DNA of 64,000 nt, taken from contig CM031878.1 in NCBI GenBank assembly GCA_018697195.1, positions 10,587,566 to 10,651,565 on the forward strand. Direction: 5' to 3'. The DNA is from Certhia americana. Its lineage: Eukaryota; Chordata; Aves; Passeriformes; Certhiidae. Below, in pieces: positions 1-12,899 of the stretch (positions are counted from its first letter, which is position 1; each line of letters opens with the position of its first letter). A program made the translations under genes and the position numbers. The notes below the pieces were generated by a model. It saw only the letters and a list, made by a program, of their open reading frames with translations, was not told the origin of the DNA and ran no database searches.

Positions 1-2530
1 AAAGGAAAACAGTGAAATGGCAGTATATCTAAAGAAAAATGCATGAAAAAGTTATCATCATAATATATACCAATATAGAAAAGCCAAGCCAACATAGCAA
101 GGAAAGGAATATTTAAAAAGTTTAGGATATGGTTAGCAAGTACAAATTTAAAGTGTTACTTTTGTAAGTTATCCTTTTCTTTTTTTTTTTTTCTTCTCTT
201 TTTAATTATCTATATTGTCCTTTACTGCAAAGGCAAAATTTGTGGAGGAAGAGAGGATGAAAGTAAGTTGGGAATAATTTAAGCAGAGACTGACATCCAG
301 CAAAGAGAAACTACAAGCAGAAAAGGAAAAAAATAACAAAACCCAAGCAAAAAAACCCAAAACAAAACCAAAAAACAAACAAACAAAAACCCCAAACAAA
401 CAAAAACACCCCCCCCCCCAAAAAAAAAAAACCCCAACCTTGTAAAAATGAAATAAGAAATAGAAACAAATTGCAATTGTATTTTTTCAGATCTTGCAGT
501 ATTTAACTATCAATTAAATGATGAGAGGACCGGTTATCATATGAGGGTACAAGCTCTGCTTATTTATTTATATTTATGAAACACTCCTTTTGGTTGAGAA
601 ACTGTCCTGTCTCTAACAAAAATACCAGGTATTCCCCAGCTTTGCCATGTGCATGCATGAGAAGAGTAAAAAAACAAAACAAAAGTAAAGATTTGTTTAT
701 GCAGTAATACAAAAAGACTCATCAGCAAAGCACAGATAAGTAACCAATCTCAAAACTGGACAGTTTCCTAGGTACATTTAAATGTTTCATTTCCCATTCT
801 CCAGGGTGTTCTTTAACTTATTAGATCTTCAGATTTAAAACAATGTATTATATATAAATGACCTGATATTTTCCAAGAAGTAAAAAGGTGGATTAAAATT
901 AAATTTTAAAGAAAAGCTATGATATCAGATATCTATCTTTTTCTTTTAAAAATACATTATATTAAGTAGAGTAATTTAAGTAGTCTTCTTTTATTTCGCT
1001 TAGATTATAAAATCTTTATTTAGCATGAAAGTACTTTAAAAAGCAGTTTCAGTTTCCTATATGTTGAGTAACATCATATAGATATAACCACAGCACCGTG
1101 ATCTTAATTTCTTCAGCTGCATAAGCAAATTCAACCAGTAAAACTATACATTAGCTAATTCCTAATTTAGGTGATGACTAGACATTTTCTTTCCTTTCAA
1201 ATCAGCAAACCTGCAATCACAAATTTACAAATCTTTGTCTCTTAGTCAGTTTTAAACTTCTACACTTTGTAATAAACTACATCTCTTGTTACTATATGAA
1301 TCTCTGCTATCTATCAGTACATACACTATCGTTAGAAAAATTGCTTAAAGTATGAGAATCACGAAGAGAATCAATTAATATCCTTTAATTCTCATTCAGG
1401 TAATATACTGTGACTGAGGAACATCATAGAGACTTATCCACAAGAGGGCAGATTTCTGGTTTCTATTCCAGAGCTTCAGTTTTATACAATGACAGTAAGT
1501 TTCCAGAGTTAATGCTTTCAAAAATACTTCATAAAACATACTAAAGAAGGAGATATATTTGAGAAAACATAATCTAATACTTAAGTATTTGGGGAGAGGC
1601 AAGCATACACATTTACAATATAAAGCATTCAAAGCTAATTCAATCTCAGAAAAAGTCAGTATTGGAAACAAAGAGTGAAAATTAATTAATCAGCTGCCCA
1701 ATGCAGCTGTCTAAGGTTAAAATAGTAACACAAGAAAACATAAAGCTACTGTATATTTGTTTAAGTAGACAGCCAAAGAGGCGGTTGCAGCATGTGGGTG
1801 GAGGTAAAGGAAAAGGTGGGGGGGGGGTGAAAGCAGGAGAGAGAGTGTGTGATTTTGTGTGTGTGTGTGAGTATTAGTGAAATCTGTAAGTTTCATTCAT
1901 AAAGTGATCAGGCAGCAGGAACAGTGATGCTGACAAAATAAGTGAAAAATGAGAAAGTTTGAGATAAGGATTACCTAGTGCAACTTCTAAACCAGTATTA
2001 ACATAATGTGTTTTCCTATAGTAGGTGCTCAAATCATCACAAACTACAATCATTGTAAGAAAAAAAAAAAAAACAAACAATGTAAAGTACTATACTGTAC
2101 AATTTTAAGTTGTTTATCAGTATAAAGCAATATTAAGGGAAAAAAGATTAAAGCAGCCAACTTCTTAATCTGTAACTAATACCACATTCCTTTGGTCTCT
2201 GCTGCTCTAATTTGATAAACAATGACACTGATGTCTCTCCTGCCCACGTGATACCAGTGGCAGTGATACCACGGTACAAATACAGAGAAATCCAGGTACA
2301 CGCAGTGGAAGCACAGACAGAACGAGACTGGTCTGTGGATTCAGTAAAAGAAACCCCCTAATGTAGGAGCACACATATTTCTACCAGGCTAAGCATCAGT
2401 CGTGCTCTGCACAAGTAATAACCTTGGGGGAAGAGAGGAAGGGAGTTGACACAATCAGAACATGCCCAAATTCAGACCAAGCTATTTGCAGAGGACAGAT
2501 GTCTATAAGTTATATGCAACTTCCCTGATC
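1..2530. other. AT-rich non-coding DNA, probably intronic
   Basis: I see no exon-like open frame with flanking splice sites. An A/C-rich low-complexity tract lies at about 326-436 and contains an 11-base C run (409-419). A 10-base G run sits at 1818-1827, followed by a short TG repeat near 1845-1870. The short frames here come from these simple tracts. If the minus-strand gene whose first exon lies at 45.5 kb is real, this is part of its first intron. Confidence 0.6.
326..436. repeat. A/C-rich low-complexity tract with poly-C run
   Basis: The tract is built almost only from A and C in irregular CAAA, CCAAA and CAAAA units and ends in 11 C followed by an A run. Similar but shorter A/C tracts lie near 8113-8155, 8943-8997, 12385-12437 and 55325-55372. 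Such tracts are common in bird DNA and account for the low-complexity minus-strand frames here. Confidence 0.85.
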
Positions 2531-2535
2531 TGTGG

Positions 2536-2675
2536 GACAGTGGGAGTGAGCGCACCCATGCCAAGTTTGCCAGCAACCCTGAGCTGTGTGATGCAGTGCC
2601 ATGCTGAAGGGGGATCATCCAGAAGGACCTGGACTGGCTTGGGAAGTGGGACTGTGTAAACATTGTGAAGTGGAG
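2536..2675 (+). mobile_element. CR1 LINE fragment (reverse transcriptase ORF 3' part)
   Basis: The stretch follows the typical bird CR1 order: a GGGACAGTGGGAGTG-like segment, then CCAAGTTTGCCAG, then CATCCAGAAGGACCTGGAC, then GAAGTGGGACTGTGTAAAC. This matches the end of CR1 ORF2 just before the 3' UTR, in sense orientation. It is short and diverged, so it is an old 5'-truncated and internally broken copy. The overlapping short frames on both strands are by-products of this fragment. Confidence 0.8.
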
Positions 2676-5600
2676 CAGTCATGATGCTAACCATCACTGA
2701 GAAATAAACATAAAGGGAAAACACCAACCTACTTCAGTAGCTCATTATTTCTCATCTGCAGTAAATATTCCACATGCAATTTTTACTCCAACAAAGAAAG
2801 TAAAGCTCTTTTGAGAGAGCACAGCCCTTGTGCTTGCTCAGGCACATATACAGTGGCTGATTAGATACAGTTCATTTTATTGGAAGAAAATAGCTAAGGG
2901 ATGTATAGAAGAGCAAAAGCAAATCAAAGAGTTCATTTAAGTCAGCTCTGTCAAATGGAGAATACTTGAGGTTGCAGTACCCATCTTCATTAATAAAAAC
3001 ATTGTGACAGGTATTAAGGGAGGAAGTAGCAGCTTGGGGTTTTTTCAGCTTTCTGGAATGTCTCATGTTAGCTGTTATTAGTGCAGTCATTTCCTAAACT
3101 CGGTTGTGTACTGACTTTTACTTGTATTTTAAAAAGTTTTTGATCTTTTGTTAGGCTGGAATTTAACCAGACTAAAAGCCTAGTGATTAAACACTACACC
3201 AAAACCTACTTAATACAGTAGTATTTTCAATTTTTAATCTTGTATTTCTGCTCTTGAACTGTCTCAGATGCTTCATAACCTTTACAAATCAAAACTGGTA
3301 TGAAATTAACCTCTTGAGGCAGCAGCTGATTTTACACAAGGCTTCATGACACACAATTTTTTTCTCTTTTTTTTGACTTTGAAAATCAATCAGAATCTTT
3401 CCAAACTTCTTCCATACACACTAAGAAAAGAGATACACCAGTATACCATTTCTTTAGTAATCCACAATAAACACCAATGTAAAGTTCTATATAAACAGAT
3501 TTAGTGAGCTGCATTTCAAAAACACATCACTGCCTCTTCATATTGGAATAATATTGACTAGGGATATGTTATTGTGTTTGTCCTAATATTCATCTTGTTG
3601 CCTGTTTTTTGACTTTAACTTCTCCCACATACAAGAGAGATGCTATATAGCACTGCAGGGAGTTAAGATTCTTCTCTTCTGAATCGCTGTATTACTTCCC
3701 CTCATCCTCTCAACACAATGAAGCAATTCCTCCATGCAAAGACTCAACTAGCCCTCTGTAACAGATCCAGTTTCCCTCTCTCATATCAAATCCACTCCCA
3801 CACGTCTCAGCTGCTGGATGAAGAGAGACAGCACCCCCTGCAACCTCTTTCTCAATGGGAACACCTCTACTCAACCGATTTTCACATATTAAACTGTCTT
3901 GAGACTTCCAGCCCTTGTAAATGATAACTGAAATCTGCTGATGTCTTCCAAAATTATTAGGCTGAGGGACTTACAAGTGTCTAATAATAAATTGCTAGAA
4001 TTTTATTAAATTAATCAGTGTTTTTAATGACTGTGTGCAGAAACACAAAGAACTTCAGTTACACTGTCCCGAAGTTTGCTCTGCACAATATGTACAATTA
4101 CAGCAGTGTAATTATTTTTGCAATTTTATAGCATCCACTACTGAAAATTTATTCTGTTTGGTTCATTTTACACGAGGAATTATATATTGCTTATGCAGCA
4201 TACAGACAGATATACTCTCTAAAGGAAAATATGTTAACATTAAAGGGACAAAATCCCCTAAATAATCAATGGAATTTAACATTTTAATTAAGATTGCTAA
4301 TCTTGCAAAAACATACTGTTTCTAAAGGTTGAACACAAGAGCGAAGGTAACTTGCAAAAAAACCCAGCTGCAGTGTTTGTGCCTAATAAATACAGTAACT
4401 GTGTAAAAACTTCAGGAGATTAAATTTTTCATATGTTTGATAGCTGATTTTAGTTAATATCTGTGCTCTAAAATAGAGAATTACATAAGCCTTTTGAACA
4501 CATACCATCCAACCCAGCAATGCTAAAACTGTAGAGCTCCATGACTTTGAGACTACAATTAGTCAGGATTCCCTGCTGTTTTCCTTTACAGCATTTAAAA
4601 AATTATCTTCCTATCTTATTTACTTATAATGCCTTTTAGCATTATAAACAAAAAAGTTAGAAATAAGCCTCTAAAACAGAATCACTAGTTAGTCAAGACA
4701 GCCCTTTCTCCCAATTCCACACACACTCCAGCCAGCTAAACTTCTGAAGCACAAGGAGCTCAAAAACATAGTACAGAAAACAAATGGAGAATAGAGCTGG
4801 TGAAAAAAAAAAATCAAATACATTTAAAAAGTTATTAATCAAACCTGAAAGACAGTGCATGCAACATCTAGAGGTATTGTGTTGGAATAACTGTTAATGC
4901 ACTAAGCTCAAATGAAGACCAGCTTACCATGAGCAATTTGGGCTAGACAGTAACAATCTGGAATCTCTCAATAGCTAGGAAAAATATTATTTAGGTGTTT
5001 GGTTTTGGTGTTTGGTCCTTGTAGGGCTGGGGGTGGGTTCACAGTGCTACCTATGAAAGTGCCCTACGTAATTCTGAACTTCTGCTGGTTCTCCTACAGC
5101 TGCAGCAAAAACACAACCGAAGTTTCTTAAACTCACAAACTGTACTGAAAGGAGAGAACGTATTTAAAAAAAAAAGTATTCCTTGAAGTGGTGTCTCTTT
5201 CACCTCACTGACCATCTTCCACATCTCACTCTTGACAGGCTGCAGATGTTTCAAATCTAAACCAAAACTACACAGGAATTGCACCAAGTAGTGAGCAAGG
5301 ATGGTCACAGCGTAAAGCAAGCTCATAGCTTCCATCAAGCTTAAGCTTTGCAGCTTCCGAAGTTTTCAAACTTCCCACTGTCAGAGCAAAACCAAAATTC
5401 AATTAAGAACAATTAGATGAAATCATGTCAGTCGTACAAAAAAAGCTTGTGGATTTTTAATGTGTGGCCTGTCCACGTTAAACATTCTCAGCTTATCTTC
5501 ACCAGGTACTACAGCAATACAAAGAAACACAGAATAGCTGTCAACAGCGAAAACATACTTGTAGAAATTGTAATTTAGAGCAAAACAAAAGTTAGCTATT

Positions 5601-7328
5601 TATGTGGACAGGGATGTCATGACTCAGTTACAAAACAAGTACAGTGAAGCACACTACTTTGAAGAAAATCTTTTCATAGAAATTCCCTAAAACATGCATC
5701 TGATTTTTTTTCTCTTTAAGGAACTTAACTAACTGAAATCAGTTTGGATATTTCCCTCATACTTGAGTAGAGTTCACTCAATGCAACTTAATTTTACAGC
5801 AAAATAAAACCAACTGAATTTAAGCTACTAATTCTGAAAGAGAATATAAACTCAAATGTTTAATGTAGCTCAACTAAACCACTTTAAATTAATTCCTCCT
5901 GTTAATTTACATTAAAAATCTTAAGTACTGTCATATACACAAGGACTGAGCAACGCTTTTATTTCTAATTATTTGAACAAAGTCATACATTTTGAACTAG
6001 TTCAGCTGAACACAAACAATACTCCTATAAACTAGCTTCACATTTGTTTTTCCAAGAAACAAGAACAATTTTAAGTCAGACATTGTAAATTTCCTATCAG
6101 AAGTTCTGGTACTAATTTTTCAATCACAATGAAAGTGTGTAGACCATGGAAAACAGAAGATTAGCTAAGGCATTTCAATATGGAACTATTGTAAATCTAG
6201 TAGATTTTACTTTCACCTTAAAGAGCAGAGCAGATCAAAAACTGTGACACAAAGAGCTGAGAATTGAGGAATGGTGCAAAAAATTCACTTAATTTGCAGA
6301 CTTCTTTGAAAAGCACAGAACATGGTCCCAGCTACCTGTCTGTCATGGCTACCTCCTCATTTCACAACAATTCCACAGCATAGAAGGCTGGAAAAGACAA
6401 GGCCAAAGAGCATTCTGAACAGTCTATGTAATGTGATTACCAACCAAACAAGTTATCTTTTGCTGACCCTTTTTCCCACATCCAAAATGTGTGGTTTTAA
6501 ATTTAATGTCTTGGTACTCTACTGTGGTATTCCTTTAGGTCTGCATTTCATCAGCTCTTTTACAGAATTGCCAAGGCTCAGTCACAGAGTTAAAAAGGTA
6601 CAGCTCAGTTGCTCAGACAGGTGGATGTGCAGCCATCTGCACACTTAGAGAGACTGGGGAGGTAGATGGAAAAATGAATTGAGAAAAATCTAAGAAGTAA
6701 CTCCAACTGGGATTCCCATCCTGTTATGGAATTTGACTTCTGCTGATGCAGAAGACAGAACAAAGACAAATAACCAAAGCGGGAGATACACTTCCCAAAA
6801 CTTTTATGAACGCTTGAAAACTGCATCTAGCTGACTGAAGGCACAACACACAAACTTACTGTTCCCTGATCTTTCTCCTGCTCCAAATGCTTATCATTTC
6901 TCTCTGTCCACAATTAATCCCATTACTGCATAAAAAATGGTCTGCCCATGCAGATATTTCTCTAAAGCTCTCCTCTTCAGTATGCAACAAAGAACAGCAG
7001 AAAACAAGTCACTTTAAATTTGACATGACGGCAAACTCCCATCACCTCTGTGGCTGAACAATGCCTTTCAGTATCAAAGAGGTAAACAGTTCATGACAAC
7101 AAATACCAAAGACATTGAACACACATTTGTTTTCCCTTTGTTCCCCCTCACTCCTTATCCTTTGAAGGAGAAGGAAGGAATTGATAATTACTACTGTGTT
7201 TAAGCATCCAGGAAGAGTTTTCTCCCAACATTTTTCCCAAAAAACCCACAGAATGCCAAAGCGACGTCTGGAGGATATCTTATCCAATCTCCCATTTAGG
7301 AAGGGACAAGAAGATGATGTCTGGAAAA
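2676..7328. other. Non-coding DNA, probably intronic
   Basis: This stretch is AT-rich with no recognised repeat longer than simple tracts and no exon signals I would defend. The open frames, including one of 108 codons near 6322-6648, lack matching splice sites and any recognisable protein pattern. They are within what chance allows for DNA of this composition. Confidence 0.55.
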
Positions 7329-7355
7329 GGGGGGGGGGGGGGGGGGGGGAGGGGG
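7329..7355 (+). repeat. Poly-G run (21 G, then A and 5 G)
   Basis: An unbroken run of 21 G is followed by A and five more G. It is a homopolymer on the + strand (poly-C in the presumed minus-strand transcript) and could fold into G-quadruplexes. Long G runs are error-prone in sequencing, so the exact length is uncertain. Confidence 0.9.
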
Positions 7356-9596
7356 AATAAAAAATTTTTTAAAACCCCACTTAAAAACCCCTCTGGACAA
7401 TGCACTTTATTTTCTTTGGCTGTAATCTTTATTAAAGCTGATACAGAAGTACCTGATATACTCTATAACAAAATAAATCCAAAGACAATTCAATCATTGA
7501 GACAACATATTTTATTAGACTTATGGAAAAAAATATTTCCCAAAATCTAATGCTCACTATTCATAATGTCAAAGTGTAAACCATCCACAGAGAAACATTA
7601 TATTAGCAAAATTAGTACCTTCAATGACTGCAGAATACTCTGTTTTTAAACTCCTACTCTAGTAGCCGGTTTCTCCATTTTCATTTTAAGAGCAAGTGGT
7701 GAGTTTTAGATTACAAAGGCCCCAAGGAAAGTGACATTTCTAGTCTTGGCAGTGACAGCTACAAAGCAAAAACTTATCCTGAAGTTCACATTAGCCTCTA
7801 TCTTTAGATTAATTAAGTTATGATTAACCATATACCATTCACCAAAAGTATACACAGCTAGAAAAGGTCCCCACAAGCTAAAAGGGCATCAGTAACTGAG
7901 AAATTCTATCAAATTATACAAATAATTAAGTCTACACTAAAGTTCATTTTCCAAAGCTATTCTATATTTTAGCTTTTACTCCCTTTCTTTACTTTTAATT
8001 CTATTCATGCATTATTTTCATGGAATGCAGAAAGTAAGTTACTTGCTTGAAGACAGCTAGTATGTACAGTAAATAGTAATATTTAAAAAAAAATCCCTTT
8101 TTACTGTAAATAAGAAAAACAAATAAAAACCCAAACCAAACACAAACCACCAGAGGCATTTTAAAAGCATCTTGCATACAGAAACGAGTATCTCAACATC
8201 TCCAGTTGGAAGGGGCTTTTTCAACAAAATTAGAAATATCTATAATGACAGAGCCATTTTTCCCTACATGATTAGTGGATGCAATGAAGTCTTTTTTATT
8301 CTCCTCAATTCACAGATTCATGGAACTGTAGAAGACTCAGCTTTCAGATTTAAGTGCTTTTCAGTATGAGCCACAGGCTTCCCAGTCTTGCTTTGACAAA
8401 TATGAAAAACTTTGGTTAAAAAAGCTTTCTTCAACCAGATAAAAATATTGAAAGAGAAACACATCCAAGTATCTAACATTTCTATTTACTTAATCAGAGC
8501 GTAGCTGTAGTTTAGATCTCCTTTTGCAGCAAGACTTCTCTTAAATTACCAAATTCTATGCCTTTCAACCCCTGAATTAACCATTATCACACTCAGCATA
8601 CAGATTTCACAAACAAAGTGTTTGCTTCCCAAGCCTTGAAGGAACAAAATATTTTGGCAAATTGCTAATTCTTCTTAAGTAACTTTTACATCTCATCTGA
8701 CCCACCTGCAACTTCTTTTGCCAGTTTTATCGCAGCAGTCATAGCCTTTGCAAGAGTGACAGAAAATACGTGGCTGACACAATTACTGTCTGATTTCCCT
8801 CAATTTAATGCAGTCTTCCAGCATGACTTTGCGAACCAGTACAATCTCCCAAGGGAATTATTGCTAATTAGCCCACAAAATTTGACAGTTTATTATCCAG
8901 AGTTTGAATGAACAATGCTAAAAATAGCATTCTAAGTTAATACAGAAAAACCCTAAAACAAACCAAACCAATCAACAACCAACCAATGAACCCTTAAGGT
9001 ACTGGCTCTTAGAAATGCCTTTACTAGACTATCGGAAAAATAGAAGTCCTTCAGAACCACTCCTCACCAGAAATTTCACCACCAGATGTAAAAAGGACTG
9101 GAAACAGCTCTCGAGCTGATTCCAAGTTCAAAGCTTAGAAAGCAATTTTTGTATCTAGCCTACATAACCCAGGCAAAACCACTAATAAAAATGTTATTTC
9201 AATGTCCAGAATATTATATGAGACAAGAGATCTTGGAAAGATGTAAGCAGTTAGTCACTTCCATAAGAATTCCAGTAGGTTTGTCTACCACTTTTGGTGT
9301 AAATTCACTTAGAAAGATGTCATTGCTTATTAACACATAACAGAAAAAAAAGCGTTTCTAATATTAAAGGAAAGTTGAGTAACATATACCATGAAGGGTG
9401 AATATAATCTATGATATACATAAATAATCCTAGCTGGAAGAAAATTTGAGATAAACTGGAAAGATTCACACTACATGTCTCTAAGGTGATAATTCTCTCA
9501 GTAGTAATTTAGAGCACAGTTCTTTCTGGAAATGATTTAGGGGACCCAGACTACATTTTCTTCCTAATCATGAATGACAATGCCTACTTAATCAGT
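7356..9596. other. Non-coding DNA, probably intronic
   Basis: AT-rich DNA with no supported exon or RNA gene. Two A/C-rich low-complexity tracts lie near 8113-8155 and 8943-8997. Nothing else stands out. Confidence 0.55.
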
Positions 9597-9597
9597 G

Positions 9598-9860
9598 TCC
9601 TGGTTTGGATGATATAATTTTTATCAGTCATGCAGTGAGACTCAATGGCCCATCAACAGAAGATATCTCCCTGGACAGAGGATGGGTCATGGAAGAGATA
9701 AAAGAAACTGCCCCAGCTGGCTTCAACAGCTGGCACATTAACAGAGGACACACCACACCCCATACACCCCCCATCCCCCCAGGGACTTATGAGGGATGAG
9801 TCATGAAGGAGACATAGAACACTGCTTCGCCTGTTTTCAAAAGATGCTGATAGAATACAA
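9598..9860 (+). mobile_element. ERV LTR fragment, passerine type
   Basis: The segment opens with TGTCCTGGTTTGG, a common start of passerine ERV LTRs. It then carries the stretches AATGGCCCATCAACAGAAGA, GATAAAAGAAACTGCCCCAG and CAACAGCTGGCACATTAACA, which I recognise as typical of such LTRs. The TATA-like GATAAAAG fits a U3/R boundary. No intact internal retroviral genes flank it, so it is best read as a solitary or truncated LTR. The right-hand limit is uncertain, and the exact LTR family needs a repeat-library search. Confidence 0.6.
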
Positions 9861-9985
9861 TACTTCTGGTTACATTGTACACTGCAACCTAAGACGATCG
9901 GTAAGTACAAAAATTAGAGAGTATAGCTAGCCACTTATGAAGCAAGAGTTTTTATCAACTATTAAATTCCAATAAAGTATAACTT

Positions 9986-10000
9986 GGGGGGGGGGGGGGG
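9986..10000 (+). repeat. Poly-G run (15 G)
   Basis: Fifteen consecutive G directly precede the CR1 copy that starts near 10008. The run may mark the junction between older DNA and the insertion, or be later slippage. Confidence 0.9.
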
Positions 10001-10007
10001 CATGCAA

Positions 10008-10605
10008 ACTTCAAGAGGTTCAACAAGGCCAAGTACAAGGTCCTCACAAGTGTCAGGGCAATCCAACCACAGACACAGAAAGGACTTGGCAGGTGCTGGT
10101 GGACGAAAATCTGGTCATGAGCTGCCAATGTGAGCTCAGAGCCCAGAAAGCCAAGCACATCCTGTGTTGAATCCAGAGCAGTGTGGGCTAAAGGGGAAGA
10201 TGGTGATTCTACCCCTCTGCTCCGCTGTTGAGATCCACCTGGAGCTCTATGAAGAAAGGCTTGAGTGAGTAGGGGCTGTCCAGCCTGGAGAGGAGATGGC
10301 TCTGGGAAGACTACAGCACCTTCTAGTACCCTAAGGGAGCCTATGAGAAAACTGGAGAGGGACTCTGTTCCAAGGACATGCAGTGACAGGACAAATAAAT
10401 TCGTTGCTGTGAGGATGGTAAGGACCTGGAGCAGGCTGCCCAGAGAAGTTGTGGCTGCCCCTTCCCTGGAAATGTTCAACACCAGGTTGGATGGGTCTCT
10501 GAGTAACCTGGTGTCTAGTGGAAAGTGTCCCTGTCCATGGTACAGGGGTTTGAACAAGATGATTCCTAAGGTCCCTTCCAACTCAAACCAATGTATGATT
10601 ACAAA
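10008..10605 (+). mobile_element. CR1 LINE, 3' part with 3' UTR
   Basis: This is the most complete CR1 copy in the window. It begins at the CTTCAAGAGGTTCAACAAGG segment typical of the ORF2 end. It then runs through the 3' UTR landmarks AGCCTGGAGAGGAGATGGCT, GGTAAGGACCTGGAGCAGG, CCCAGAGAAGTTGTGGCTGC and GTCCCTGTCCATGGTACAGG, and ends in AAGGTCCCTTCCAACTCAAA followed by a degraded tail (AATGTATGATT). Sense orientation, 5'-truncated as CR1 copies usually are. A 239-codon minus-strand frame and a 141-codon plus-strand frame across this copy are accidental. Confidence 0.93.
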
Positions 10606-12480
10606 ACCAAAGGTAAAGTTCCAGAGTTCAATAGCAATGCTGTTTTTTTCAGCACTCTTCATGAGAGCAAGCAACTCTCTTTTGAGTTAACAGTACTGTA
10701 TTTTATGTTTTCCTACTAGAATTAATATATCTCCTATAATAATGAAATCAGACAAAAATCTAAATTCAATTTCTAATCATCATATTTATTCTCTAGAAGG
10801 AAATATCAATGCACACTGCATATGTAAGACACGAAAAATGCATATTTTTGGACTCAAAGCACTCTTTATCCTCTATGGATAAAGACATTTAAAGACAGCA
10901 GGAAGCTGTCACCACAACTTCTACCAACACACCTCTCTGAAGCTGCCTCCAGTAACTTAGTGAATACTTAATGACATTTCAAGGAAAAACAAGACAAATG
11001 AGAAGGATATTTTAATTTCTAAGATTAACACACATGAAAGGACACACATTTTACAAGTTACCACATCACATAAAATTTCCGATATATGTTATTGTAAAAG
11101 CCTTGGAAGCAAAAAGGTGATAAAGTATCTAAACAATAAATTGCTGCTTCTGAAACAAATGTGGGACAACAAATTCCAGTTTAAATGTAGCTTTAGAATA
11201 TTACTGTAGAGAGAAAGCCTTTTACCTCTTCATCAAAAATTGTTCCATGCTAGAAGGAAAAGAACGTCTAAAACTCTGAACATCTATGCTTGTAAATACA
11301 TAACAGTGATTTAATTTGTTTACTTTTGTAATTCAGACCATTTAATTGCAAGGCTGAAAAACTTCTATTTGTTTGTAGAAGCATGAATATGATTTCCATA
11401 CATTTTTAACATGCATCATAGAAATGCTGATTTTATTGCTAATGTCCTGTGTTGTGCACCACAGCCCCACAGCATCATGTTTTTCCCCAGCATATCCTAA
11501 TCTATGGTACAGCAGTGTTCCCCACAGTTTTTTGCATTACATAGTTCTGCCAGACGGCCATCATCATGCACAATCCTTTCCCTATCCCTCTTTGATATCT
11601 GAAGAATCTTTATTATATAGCACAAAAACAAATTTCAAATTGAAGTTTATGATGTCTCAACAGAGGTGAAGGACAGAGACATTCTTCAAGTTACTTTTAA
11701 AATGTTCACTTGTACCATGACAGTGTACTTTGGTTTGACAGTCAAGGCAAAATATCATTCAGTCATAATTTGTCCAAGAAATTAGCATGACATGGGATTG
11801 GAGCAGGCTACCCAAGTCATCAAGTTTAGTACTTGCAAGAGCCAGAATGATATAACAGATGTCTGCTGCAGAAGAAGACTCAGACCATAAGACTCAGCCC
11901 ATGTATTATTTCAATTTATAACATAATTTCATCTGATAGCATTACCATACAGAGAGTAGTACCCTTTTAATTTTTCCTCCCCGCTCCCTTTTTTTTTTTT
12001 TTCTCTAGGGAAGAAGGGGTATCAGTCACAGGAATTCATCAGGAAGACATCTAACACACTTGTAGGAGAGGAGTAGAGAACATGGAGTAGTAGTCTCTAT
12101 AACTGAAGGAGTCTGAATTTCGTAGGATTTCATTTTGCTTCTTCTGATGAGTCTGTCCTTTTTCCCTTTCTTGTAATCTTGTGTGAAATAGTGCCTTGTG
12201 CAATACATGTACCATATGATAATTTCAGTGATACTGAGTATACAGAATTTCTTGTAACCGGAAGTGATGAACTTTTTCTTACAAAGGGATTTCTCAAACA
12301 AATTGTACTTCAATTTGAAGTTTTAAAGGAAAAAATCGTAGCTTGTCACTGGATTGCAAGGAAGACACCAGAGAGAACTTAATTAAAAAGAAGAAACAAC
12401 AAAACCCCCAACCAGCCAACCAAACAACTAAAAAAAATTCAGGCCCACGTTCAAACAATAACAAAAATTCACTTTATTTT
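10606..12480. other. Non-coding DNA, probably intronic
   Basis: AT-rich DNA without supported exons. A T run at about 11990-12002 is followed by a 95-codon minus-strand frame (12026-12313) with no splice sites and no recognisable domain, which I treat as chance. A short A/C-rich tract lies at about 12385-12437. Confidence 0.5.
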
Positions 12481-12899
12481 GGTAAAAAAAAAAGGGATTA
12501 CTTTTATTAATTTACGCTTTTAAAGTAAGATACTTTGGTTGGAAGAAAAAATAATTTTTTAACTTGCTTAAATGTATGCAGTGTACATTCAGTCTTTGGG
12601 AACATCTTCTAAAGTATAAGCGACTTAGCAAGAACTGCTGCTTTTAAAAGTTTTACAGTACTCTAATGCTTTCTAGAAAACAGAGATGAAACAAATTTTG
12701 TATTCTAAATATATTTAATACTTTAAGGAAATTTTAAAGGAATGTATGTTAAAATGTTAAGCAAGAGACAGCATAATGCTTCTCTGTGATTTCAGAAAAA
12801 CCTTAAGAGAAAATAAACTGACCTCTGATTTTCTCTCCTGCTATACTTAGGAGTCTAAGACTGGTAAGATGCATTATTAATTGAAGCAACTATGGTTTT

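Noticed and set aside
9955..10674. 239-codon minus-strand frame and 141-codon plus-strand frame
   Set aside because: Both lie across a CR1 3' UTR copy; the longer one is antisense to it and matches no expected CR1 protein.
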